A stretch of 64,000 nt of DNA from Diphasiastrum complanatum (taxonomy: Eukaryota > Streptophyta > Lycopodiopsida > Lycopodiales > Lycopodiaceae), in contig CM055099.1 of NCBI GenBank assembly GCA_029204225.1, positions 57,485,982-57,549,981 on the forward strand, given 5' to 3'. Positions 12,901-25,400 of this stretch are shown here, piece after piece. The notes under the pieces were generated by a model, which did not search any database, had not been told where the DNA came from, and saw only the letters and a list, made by a program, of their open reading frames with translations. Position 1 is the first letter of the stretch. The number at the start of each line of letters is the position of its first letter. Made by a program: the position numbers and the translations under genes.

Positions 12901-15900
12901 AATGCAAAAATTGCGCCATGAGTCAACCCTAAACGCACGCAATGGGTTTATGAAAACAAAGTACTTACATCTGCCAAGCTGAGCGAATGGAACTCAGCTC
13001 CCGCGCAATGGTCTCCTCCTCTTGACGAAGCATCCTGCCTCGCAATGCCTCTCGTCTGGGAGGCGTCCATAGAGGAGGGACGAGAAGGACCCGCTGCTGC
13101 TGATCCAACCTGCTCATGTGACGCTCTCCCCTCTGAAGTAAGCCCTGCTGCTGCGGGTGGAACTGGAGTGGCACCGCCTGGACCATGCACTGCGCCTAAA
13201 CCCTGCCAAGAACGTGCTGTACTAGGCTCTGCACCCGTAGTAGGCCGTGCCTGCACACCTGTGACCCCTGCCTGTGAACCTGCAGCTGCTCCTGCCCCCT
13301 GTCCCTGTCTCTGTCCCTGTCCCTGTCCCGAAACCTGTGATGCAACACCCTGTCTCTGTCCCTGTCCAAAAACTTGTGATGCAGCACCGTGCCCATACGT
13401 AATAGACAACCTCTGTCTCTCCTCATCAGAAATCCTGGGGCAATCAGATATGCCCAATGCCCGCCCACCCAGCCCTCTGACCCTCAGTAAGTGAGCCCTA
13501 ACCCTGGTAAGTGATCCTTTGAAGAGACCACCACAATGCAAGCATCTCCATCTACGGACTCCCGAGCCATGGTGTGTAGCCACATCCCCCTCAGTAAGCT
13601 CAACCTCTCCCCACAGGCCTCGGCTCTGCACCGGCATCGTGTCCACACGAGATCAAACCTGCGAACAAAAACAAGCAAACAACCGTTCAGTAGAAGAAAA
13701 CACACTGCATTGAAAAACATTACCAGCCTAAAACAGAGCTGAACACATCCGAGCACGCGTCACATTGATTCTAGCAAGATCATAGCAACTGCCAAAAAAC
13801 ACACGAGACAGGGCGAGGGATAGAATAATTCCAGTGCGAGCGAAAACGGGCGACTGACGCTAGCATGGGAGTCCTTGCAGGCGTCTATGAGTCCAGTGCA
13901 GGCCTAAACCATGCTACTGGCGGATGCTTGCACTATGCTCTAACCCTAAACCCTAAAAAACATGGAATTAGGGCAACAAAATTGAAATTTGTGCTACGGA
14001 CGTAGACGGGCAGAATGAAGGTCACAGGAGTTTGTGCGGGCATGTGGAAATGCATTCTAGGCTCAGACACCACGTGAATTGGTTGCCCAGAAGCCATTTT
14101 CTGAAAATGGCAAAAAAAACACAAGCATTTGGATTGTGGTGTTCAAATCTCGCAAGGTGTGCCGTAATGGTTGAAACTGACCCCGTAGGAATCACCGTGG
14201 GCATGAAGAAAGGTGGTCTAGAGCCAAACTGCACTTGATTTGGTTGCCTACAGTTCAATGTCAACACTTGCAAAAAAACAAGCCTACACTTACAAAAAAT
14301 CGAAAACTGGTCGTTTCGATCTCCACGAAGCTCAGAACCCCCTGGCACCGTGCACACCACCTCCGTATCGCTGAGTAGATGCCTGTCGACTATCCACACG
14401 CCAAGATCCGATGCCTACAGCTCAAAACAAAAAAAATTAACACCTCCACGGCTAGCACGATTCTGGTCGTGAAGAGGTGTTCAAAAATTTTTATTTATTA
14501 TTTTTTTAAAAAAACGTTTCTGGAACGATTCTGGGCTGAGAATCGCGTTTCTCAGAAACGCGATTTCCGAAATGCTCAGCCCCAGATTCGCGTTTCGGTG
14601 CAACTATGCTTTGAACCTACCTAGTTGGATTGTTCATTAAGCAGTCAATGTCAGCCTTAGGCTTCGTGCTTGTTAGAAAGGTATCAACTTATAAAGGTTT
14701 TATTGCTATTTAGATTCAAGTTTTTGGCATTGAGTATTGTGGAGTTTTAGATACCATTATAAGGTAATCAAAGTTGTGCAAATGTTTTGTAGATCGTACT
14801 ATTTACATGGTTGTTCATCAACCAATTTTTTTTTGATTTTGATGCACACTCATATTCCTTGCATGTGAATGGAAAAGAGCCAATCAGCTTTGCTCTTTAG
14901 CTTTAGCGTTTGTCATAGCCAAGTTTGACTTTCATGTTTGGAGAAGTGACAGCAGTTCAGCTTGTTGGTCTACTCTTTTGAAAAATCTAGGAAAGTATTT
15001 TGGGACATATATTCATGCATGTGAGGCCAATGATTTCTCAAGTAGATGTTGTAGAAGATAGTCCATCCGCGCATTATGGAATCGAATATTAAAATATGTG
15101 GGTAAAATTCATAGAAAGATTTCATTCCTTGTTAATGATGTTTGGGCATTATCTTAGACCTGGCTTGCACTTTGAAGATTTGCCAGATACACCATTTTAA
15201 TTCAATAGGCAGTAGAGCATGCATTGTTCGTTTCTTCTAGGCAATGTTCTAGATTGATTATGGATGCACAAAGCAGGTTGAACCTGAGTATCCTGAGTGT
15301 GGCTGGAAATGGGGCTTCGCGGGCTGTTCTAAAAAATTTATAATCTTTTTATAATCGCGTTCCAGAGTTTTGGAACACAGTGTTCTGGAACGTGGAGGTT
15401 TGGAATGCCGTTTCGAAGCAGCTTAGGTGCGTTGTATGGGGTAGTTCATGCTTTTTGTATGTATTATGGTTACAGACAAATAGTTTCGATCAATAAGATT
15501 TGAATTTTATTGTTCTATTTGTGGCTTTTACCTGCTATTTATGGAGGTCGATTGGACCCAAATATATTAATAATGAGTCCTAGAAAATAAGGCATAGATT
15601 TGAATGAGGGCCTTCTTGCTAGCTATTTTACCTCCAAAAAGTTAATAGAAACACTTTGCTAGTTGGTTCAATGAAGCTTATTCCGATCAATGAAGCTTGT
15701 TCCGACCAAAAACAGTCAAAACGTACTGGGTCAAAATGTATAGTTTTAATGCAAAAATGAATAGTAATTAGTTACATGTTTGCCGCTACCTCCCCACTTT
15801 ACATTGTCCTTTTTGGAAGTGCGCTTAGCTGAGATATGGCGATTTGTTGAGGGATGCATTTGTGGGCTGTTTTTTGTTGTTGAGATTTGTGGTATGTCAT

Positions 15901-18900
15901 TGTGGTCAGTTGCATGATTACTCAGTAATTCTATTCTCGGATTATGGTTCCCTCTTAGGCTCAGACAATGTCTCACCCTAGGATTTTATTGATAGTACTA
16001 TTTGATCGAACATGCATTATTCTTTATGTATTGGGGTTATGCTCGTGTTTGTAATGTTTCATGATTTTTAGATTATTTTATGGTTTTGTCAATTTGTGGT
16101 TGATTAATCTTATGGTGGCTCATTATATCATTAGAACTAGAATGTGTTGATGTCAGGGTGTAGTCAGCCTTTTGAAACATTTGAAACACTTGAGAGTCAC
16201 AAAACGTTTCAGTTTTTTCTCACAAACATTTGAAATGTTTCAAATGTGAGCTACCCTCTGGAGGTTTTTTCTCACTTGTTTTTTTTTTTCCAATTTTGAT
16301 GCATAGTCATTTAAGTTTATGTGGTAGAGGGTCTTATGAACTCATCATTGATCTAGTAGCCCATTACGTGCATATAGACCTTTTAAGATGAAGCAAATAG
16401 CATCCTCCAACTCAGGATACTGAAAGAACATAAAATATAGCCAATAGCTAATTTCTTACAAGAAAGCATAGATGCATCATGTTTCGGAACACGTTCCAGA
16501 ACACGATCCAAGAAACCTGTTTAGGGTGTCTCGGGGTTTTTGTTAGTAACTTTGAGTTTTCATGAGTTTTTTATGAGCTTCTTCTAGGTTTCTATGAGTT
16601 TTCTAGTTTTTTTTTTTTTGGTTTGTTCAAATTTTTAGGGCAAAAAAAAGTGTTCTAGATGGATAGTGGAATGCTGTCCGGAACGCTCACATTCTGGAAC
16701 GTTGATGCAATGGATTGTGATCCGTTGCTTCCATGTAAGGAAGAGTAACGAGTCTTTTACAATTAACTCTTGAATAATGCAAGTCCCTATTTGTGCTCTA
16801 AATTTTGTACATATTTTTCTTGGTGTGCCATTTCAAATTGTGTCTGTTCACTTTCTTTCTTTCATTCATGCAAATCGATGGGTTTGCTTTCAAATTAAGC
16901 ATCAGGGCATGGTGATGAGATTCCAAGAGGAGTGGTCCAATCATGACATCCTTCAGAGAAAAAGATGCTAGCGCATGGTATGCGAAGCCCCTTGACAATT
17001 GCCATTTATGCAATCGACTACAAATTGAGAGGTTACATGCACATCTGATGATTAATAGATCTATAGCATAGTGTATATCGAAGGGGGATCTTTGCATTTT
17101 TGGAGTCTCATTCTATGTAAGTTAGCTTTTATCAATAAATTAAGGGCGAGGGCTTATCATCATAAATTTATATATATGTTCTTTACCCATGTTTCCATAA
17201 AATCTCTATCGAGGATCACTTGACCTTCTTTCTTAAAGTTAATCATCTTTGTACTAAGCTCGCCAAACGGATCTTTGCTATCCAAGTTCATGTATTTGTA
17301 AAAACGAGATCTATGTGGAAGAATTAACACATTAATAATGGTGTTTTGCATGTCACCACTATTTTCAGCCAAGTATTTGATTTTTGAGGATCTTTTCTCA
17401 CCAATGAGACTCAGCTGTAAATGTGTTCCAAATTTAGCCAGCCAAACCTTTATATCTTTGGTTCTAAATCCTCGTTTCATTCCAAATTGAGTTTTTAAAA
17501 CAACCATGCACACAAATAATTCATAATTAATGTTCAAATGTCGTGGCAAGTAGCACTCCTTGTTGACTAAGGCCTATTCCTTGGACCTTCGTTTATGAGA
17601 ATCCATGTAGTTTCAATGAACCAGATTTTAATTTATTTTCACATAGGTATCAAACCCCTATTTTAGTAGAGGTGACAATCAGCACCACTTGCTTGCCTGG
17701 CTTTCTCGAGTGTTCTTGAAGGCTTTGACATTTTGTTTGGACATTGACATTAATGCCTTGTCTTTTTGTAAATCCTTAACATAGAGTTCTCCTTGGCATG
17801 TTCAGGAAAGAATGGAGGTGGAGGTGGATGCATATCTTAGACGTCGCTTTCAAGGCCTTATTTCAAAAATACAGATTGTCAACAAGGAGGATCTGAATTT
17901 GGTGCATGCCTTTTTGATGTTCTTTGTCTATACTAATGATATTCTGCTATTAGGACATAAATCTACTTAGCTAAGTACAGCTTGTTATTGAGGGGCTATA
18001 ATACAAGGTGCTATTGCGATTTGTTAATTAGTAGCATGTAATTGTGGACACAAGTTGTAGCCACTAATGCATCTAAAATTGTGAGCTCATGCTAGTATTG
18101 AAACGTGATAAGCTATCACATGTACATGTTCTTGTTCGTTTGGAAGTTGTAGTCATGAAATATGAGGCTTGCAAGTTCATATGTTTTGTAAGTGGTCATA
18201 TATTAATGATTGTGATTAACATCCTTGTGCTTTATTAGAAATAGTAAATGGTAAAATACCTTGCTAGCATATACAAGAATCAATGCTTCAGCGTATCCCT
18301 TTTCGCACGTTTTAGCATAACATGCATTGAAGATGATTCTTTTTAATGAATATATTTGCATGCAACCTAGTCATTTGTTAGTAGGCAGAGTTCTTACCTT
18401 AGATATCTTTCTAGCTACTTACTAATGATGGATTATAGAGGATATTGTGATTTCCATCCATTAGTTGGATAACATTGTTTTTCAGGCAACTGCAACTCAC
18501 CTCTGTATGCTTGACTTTTAAGGCTTTTGCACTCACTTGCTGCTACTTTGGTTTTAATGCTCAATTTCTTCGCTTGTACATTTGCATTAGACAATTGCTG
18601 CATGCCATTGTTATGTGCGATCCACTTGTTTGAATTTTATTTTTCAAATTGGCACTTTGCCAAATTCAATCCCTCTAGCCCTTTCTTATCCTTAACCCAG
18701 GTAGTTGTATTAGGAGGGTCTCCTGGACCCATTTTGCAAGTCATTTTTTGTTCTCACAAAGTAGCTCTTTAATTCCATACTATTAAGCTTAATCTGATTA
18801 CTTGAAATTGGCACCTTTATTTTCCAGAAAAACCATCTCTCAGGTCTTCAACGAACATATTTGAAGGTCAACTTTAACACAGTGCAAGATCTGATGCAAG

Positions 18901-21900
18901 TAAAAAGTGATTTGCTTCCAATCGTGGAACGAAACCAAGCTAAGCTTGGAGCTGCAGAAGCATACGAATCTTTATTTTATGACATGAGGTTACTAATATG
19001 ACATAACCTTCTTGCAAATTTAGTAGTAACTTAAGGATTTTGTTATACCTAGAAACTGCTATTGTGCATAAACATGAAGATGCTCAGAAGTTGGTAGAAG
19101 TAAGAAGTATTTATCCAGTGGCTATTTAAAGAGCATTTGTGGTACATACTGGTATTGCTCAATGTAGGTTTCGTCATGTGCTGAAAATTATAGGCAAGAT
19201 AGTTTAATAGCAAGAACAGATTTATTTATAATTCGACATATGAAGATTTTCAGAGAGCTTCCATAAGGCAGATTTTACTAGTGCTAGAAACTTGAGGAGT
19301 CATTTTGATGTCATAACCTGCTTAAGGAACATCTTTGTGTATCTTCCTCCATGACAAGAAGACTTTTCTTGCAAGTTCAAGTTCCATTCTGCCAGAGTAA
19401 TTCTTGGGTGAAAACTTATGCACCATCTTTTACAATCGAATCATAGGAATGGGAATCTTTGATTTGCATGAAATTGGAATTCACAGGGGAAGGACTCTAT
19501 AGGCTTGCTAGCCTCCTAACATGACAGTTTGTTGTTGTCTTGATTGATGCATTGACAGTGCCAACAATAACAACAATAAAGCAAAAGTACATGACTACAA
19601 TGAATGTATCATTGATCTACGAGAATATGATGTACCTTATCATATCCGCTTTGCTATTGACAATGGTGAGAAATTCTTCTTGATTCACAGATAGATGATG
19701 CCTTAAATATGTTTTTATAGCATTTTATGTTGTAAAGTGTTTGCGTTTTACAAGCCAACTTCATTGCGAGCAAATATAGGATTTGACTCTTATTTGGCAA
19801 TGTAGATGTGAGATGTGGCCAATGGTTCAATGTGAGTGTGGAGGCTGGAAAAGTCAAACTTGAGAGGAGGCATGACCTTCTTCAGCGTGCAGAGGTTCGT
19901 GTTTGCGCATTTGACATTGAGACAACTAAGCTTCCACTGAAGTTCCCTGATGCAACCTATGATACTGTCATGATGATTTCATACATGGTGGATGCCCAAG
20001 GATATCTCATAATCAATCGTGAGGTATATGCTTTCCTTAGATTCCTTACAACTCATTTCACATAAATCTCATATTGTTTAAAACCAAAATAAACCTTGGA
20101 GCTGTTTCCTTTACAGATTTATCATTTGGTGTAAAGAATTTTATTTGAAATAATTTTTAAATTTAGTTTGTGTTAATTGCATTGCAAATCCAATCAGTTA
20201 AAATTAGCCCTAGTTTTTCAAAAGTTTTTGTTTGGAAGTCTAAGTCTCCCTTTTGAAAGTGGCAAGCTTGTTCTTGTGAAGAATCTTCACAGTGTTAGGA
20301 TTGATCTTAATAGTGAATGGAAGTCTTGCTCTCAGTTGCATACAAGTTGACATGGAGCATGATTGGTTAATTAAATGAATGATGTTGAGTCCATAGTTGT
20401 AGGAGAGCATGATCTTACCCCATAGGAGTTGAGAACATTCTTCCTAGCTGCCCCTCAACAAGGGGATGTGGAAGAATGAGTGGGAACGTTTCCTTGTAGG
20501 GGCAATGTGTCCCCTCCCCCAATTCCATGTTCCCTAGCCACTTCTCCACTTTCCCAGGCAGTTTAACGCTTGGGCATGTGTTTGGAATGGGGTTCAAACT
20601 AGACATCTATTAGACTCACTTTCTAGAGAGACGCAGATGGGGTCTCGATCTTACCGCATTATTCAAATTTGGGACAATCACATAGCCTCAAGTTCACTTT
20701 AGGACAACTTTGGGTTTCCTCACGCCAGCTGCGTGTGGAGATTGGTCATTTCTAGGGTATTCTCCAAGAAGAAAAGTTTTTTCATCTGTGTACTTTAGGT
20801 GAGGTGGAGATGGAGGAACATTTTGTCTCCAAATGTCCTCTTTATTATGAGATTAGTGGGAGATACCACCATCTCTTCAGTGATCAGTTAGTTATGCTTT
20901 GCTCACTAACTGCTCATGATGATTAGAGATGTGAGCATTTAAGATACAAGAGATCTTCTGCTTAAGTAAGGATTGAGGAAGTTCGTAGCACCTACCCTAG
21001 TCTCAGCACTACACAACCATGTATAACCTAACTTCCTCGGCTTGAATTGAGTGATCAGGGTAGATTTTACCAATTCCCAATTATTGCGTTCTTGCGGAGT
21101 TTGATTGAAATACCAATCAAACGCTGCTCTTGTAAGTGCCATTGGAAATGGCTTAAGCTTATCGCTTGGATTAAGCTCACCATATATCTCACATGCTTTT
21201 GTATGGATCTGAACTGTAGTTCCATTATATTAGGCCTCGTATATGTACAAAATCAGAGTTAAAGGACGAGATGTCCATCTTTTCCAAACACTAGGAGGTG
21301 ACGTCGTCAACCATTGAGACCAATGTTAAGTTGCATGACATGTTTCATGGACACACATACACCCACCACGATCTACGACATCCCCATCATCCACCATCAT
21401 AGACTTCCTTAGACAATTATTTTATGATATGGAGTAAAATATTTTAGCTAGTTAGATTGGTTATCTACTTTAGTTATTTGTCTCATGAGAGCTCTTGGTT
21501 TGAGCTCTCTTATAGCTCTTTTGGTCTAGTAATGAAATATCATTAACTCATACTTAACCCATCAATAGGTGCTACAATGTTTTTTCCTTTGGAGACATCA
21601 TATGTGCTCCCTATGTTAGGCACATACTTAACATGTACTCATTTATCTTATGTATCTTTTGGTAGGTTACGAACATTCACAAAGCTCTCTCTCTCTCTTT
21701 CTCTCTCTCTCACACACACACAGACACACACACGAGCATTTCATCTTTAGATTCCCAATGTACTATGAGATTACAGGTTGATATCATCCTCTTCAGAGAC
21801 CAGTCAACCATGGTATGTTCTTTGATTGCAAATGAGGACCAAAGATGTGTGGCATGTATGCTACAAGAGATTGTGTTTGAACATGGTAGTCACCAGATAC

Positions 21901-22400
21901 TCCGGTTACACAAATTGCATTACCTCTTCTTGTTATCAGCTCAGAGACAATAAGATGTGATATTAAAGGATGAGATAGAGATCCGAGGGCTTCTACCAAG
22001 ACACATGGACCAGTAACATTTTCTAGTATAGAGACCTACATGTAACCAAGGCCCAACAATCCATACAGTGCTTTCTTGGACACTCCTCTAGAGCATCTAT
22101 GGGTTTACTTGTGGAATAGACAAGTAATTTGAGTTTTATTTCTTAATATTTATCAATATGTATTATTTGTGCTTTAGAGACCTATTGACTTAAGTTCATT
22201 CATATTTTTTTAGTACATTTAGAGTAAGTTCTTTTATTTTGCAAAGACGTATGCTCCCATTAAGATTGTCATACTTGAAATGTTTTTATTCAGTCTGATG
22301 TACCTATTTGTACCAAATAAAAGAACGTATGCTCCCATTAAGATTGTCAAACTTGAAATGTTCTTATTCAGTCTGATGTACCTATTGGTACCAAAGACAT

Positions 22401-22436
<36 letters not shown>

Positions 22437-25400
22437 TATTTCAGTTCATAGTATTTGGATATGTTATTTCTAATTGGAGACGTTTCATACACTCCCATTG
22501 TTACCACAGACTTGACATGTACCTTTACTAGTCTTATATGCCTTTTGGCATGGAAAAGACATTAATATCATTTCCTCCTTGATTCATTTGGCATATCCAT
22601 CACAGAGCTCCCCTCAGGCACCCACCAGTATATCAGGCGCTTCTTATATAGAGCATACCTCGACCGTACTTGGAGGCGACAGCTGGGGGTTAAACCCGCC
22701 TATTACTGGACTCACTTCATTGAGCTTAACATAGTAGGGTTCCTAGTTTTGCCACACTATTTGGACTCGGGATTGTCGCACAGCCTCAGATTTACATTCC
22801 ACCAGCTCCGCGTATCATCACATCAGTTGGCTATCGAGACTGGGAGATTCCAGGGTACCCCGAGAGAGGAGCTAATTTGTCAGTTTTGTTCCCTGGATGA
22901 GGTGGAGTCAGAGGAGCACTTTATCTTTAGATGCCCGGTGTATTATGAGATCAGAGGGAGATATCACTGTCTGCTTCGTGATTCGCCTGTCACCCTACGA
23001 TCCCTCCTAGCCTATGAGGACTCTCGATGCGCCGCACTCATGATACGAGAGATGTTTATTCTACGACATGGCCTATGTCAGACAGCCTAGCGGAGTCATA
23101 TTTCTCAGCCGCAGATCACTTCTTTCTTCTCCAGGAGAAGAGGACGAGACTTAGTATCTGATGAAAATGAGGATGATGGAGACTTACATGCCCACCGAGA
23201 TCAGAGACAATGTTCCACTCATATTCATGTTCCTGCACGAGCTACCCGACTTATCATGAGGAGACCTCATCTTCCTAGACGACGTCATCGACCACCAGCA
23301 GTCCTTCATGCTTCATCCCGTATTACATCCCGATGCCTGCCCTCTGATCGCGATGCCTGCCCGCTGATTTGGCGCTGCCTACCCGCTGATCTCACGTTGA
23401 CCTGGCGCTGCCTAGCTTCTGGCACGATGCCTGCCCGCTGAGGCTGCCCTGCAGACACGCCCTGCTGAGACACTGAGGTGCTGCTCAGACCTGGTACCGC
23501 CTGTCCTGGTGCCGGTGATCTGGCACCCTCTTTGAGCTATATCTTTGCCTAGCGCTATCCTTAGCTCCATGGCACCCAAGAAAAAGGGGGGTGCCCCTAC
23601 GCCCCCCCCCTCTATTCACCTCTTCTCCTCCATCATCTGAGAGGGAGGGGGATGCTATTTCACCTACAACAATCCCACTGCCAGCTGCACTAGAAGGCAT
23701 CACTGATGCACCCTCTATTTTCATCGACTATCCACTTGCTATCACAGAAACGCATCAGCTGTCCACGGTCGATTACACTCCTTCCAAGCCTATTGAGAGT
23801 CTTTATGCCTATGATATTGGTTTCATCCGAAACGAAATTCTCGGCATTAAGAAACAACTACACTTTTTTGAAATGGTGAATGGCAAATTGGCTCTAGATC
23901 TCGTAGGTGTCAAAGAACGGGTGGGGCAGCTTGAGCAAGAAAATGTATATCTTAAGCAACGGCTTGCGGAACGTGTACCTTCTTCGGACGAAACTTCTAA
24001 CAAAATATCTTGCTTGGAAAAACAGGTCGAAGAGGCCAAGACATGGGCAGCTCTCTTCAAACCGGATGATATGGGCAACAAACTCTCATTTCTTGCAAAA
24101 CAGATTGAAGAAATGACATCGATCCTCAAACAAGGTAATCACCCCCAGATCTCAGCCTCTATGATGGATAACAATTTGGAGACAGTTTTGGATGAACAAG
24201 CTAGAAGAGCTAAAAAGGCTCTCAATATTAGAGTAAGAGGCATTGCCAACGGCGGTAAACCAATAGACGAAGCTACAGATTTACTCGTTTCCAAGTTATC
24301 TCATGTTGTTGATGGTTTTGATACGGCATGGCGTAGTAAATTTGATGACAACGTTCTTTTTGTCAAATTTCGCTCTCTTCAACACTTCAGTGCAGCCCTT
24401 CGGCTTAGAACAAAACTCAAAGGCACTTTCATTTATATGGATGATGATTTGACAAATACCCAATGGTTAGCAAGGAAAAAGTTTATTCACGAAGCAAAAG
24501 AAAAAGGGCAAAGAGTCGTTTTTATCGTTGGCAAACCAAGATATTTCGACCTCCTCTCACACTAGGAATTTGGGGCTCCCGGGTTTAGGAGCTGCCCGAG
24601 ATCCTCTACCATTTTGAGACTTGGCTTCTGGAATTGCAATGGTTTTTATCATCATTATTGGCAGGAGATTTTGCTGATTTTATAAGCAAATGTGACATTT
24701 TGTTGTTGGCTGAAACCCATGAGTCCTTATATCATCCTCTTCCACATATACAGGATCACTCTTGGCATTCTGTTTTTCGCCCATTTGTGAGGGGAAAAAC
24801 CTGTTGTGGATCTGGCAGAGTAGCTTGTTTATATAGAGTCACGACAGTTAAGATGGTTAAGCAAGATCCGTATGCTCGATATATATGGCTACATATTATT
24901 GGTTCATTATTGGGATTACCGCAGGACATTTATATGGCTGTATGTTACTTCGCTCCACAGACTTCGGCGTTTGCTGAATTTGGTGGGGACCTATTTCAGG
25001 CACTCTCTGATGATATTGTTGTTTTTTCTCAGCAGGGCTACATTTTGTTAGTAGGAGATTTCAACGCCCGTACTAGCTCCAAACAGACAGAATTTCATGC
25101 AGATACTGACGTTCTTCGGCTTCATCCTCTGGATATGGGATTTGATCGAGTATCACAAGATGCACACACTTCAGTTACATCTTTTGGAGAGCAGTTGATT
25201 ACTCTTGCGGAGACACATTCTTTGGCCATCTTGAATGGCCTCACACAATGGCCTTCCTCATCAGCGTTTACATGTTATCCTCATGGTGGAGGACATAGTG
25301 TAGTTGACTACTTTATTGGATCACCTGCTTTGATCCCTCACATCTCTGATTTCTCCATTACACCTCCTACCATTTCTGATCACTCACTCCTACGCCTCTC

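Larger units (their letters stand above)
4241..13637 (-). pseudogene. hAT transposase gene, multi-exon, broken
   Basis: The probable start is ATG at 13637-13635, in an exon beginning at 13658. Exon 13658-12969 encodes a BED-type zinc finger ([14 protein letters not shown], then RAHLL and SDC) and a Gln/Gly-rich linker. Exon 12876-12531 holds the DUF659 domain ([34 protein letters not shown]). Exons 12424-12018 and 11910-11741 continue the catalytic fold. Exon 11622-11294 carries the dimerisation motif [19 protein letters not shown]. An acidic tail exon starts at 11156 and is cut at 10902 by the Ty3 insertion, resuming at 4679. In-frame TGA codons lie at 12830-12828 and 11473-11471, both in Arg-rich contexts that suggest CpG decay. 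The phase of the first join is unresolved, so an exon may be missing from my model. Confidence 0.85.
3619..14608 (-). mobile_element. hAT transposon with transposase gene, interrupted by a Ty3 element
   Basis: The left end CATAGTTGCACTGC is mirrored at the right end by CATAGTTGCACCG read from the other strand. Both ends are flanked by the 8-bp target duplication ctttgaac (3611-3618 and 14609-14616). Without the nested Ty3 element the unit is about 4.77 kb, a normal size for an autonomous hAT. Subterminal palindromes contain AAACGCGTTTC. It carries a minus-strand, intron-containing transposase with at least two nonsense codons, so this copy is probably inactive unless helped in trans. Confidence 0.93.

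Noticed and set aside
17916-17968. [12 protein letters not shown] as a Copia reverse transcriptase catalytic site
   Set aside because: Only one short similarity, with no flanking domain sequence. It may be chance.
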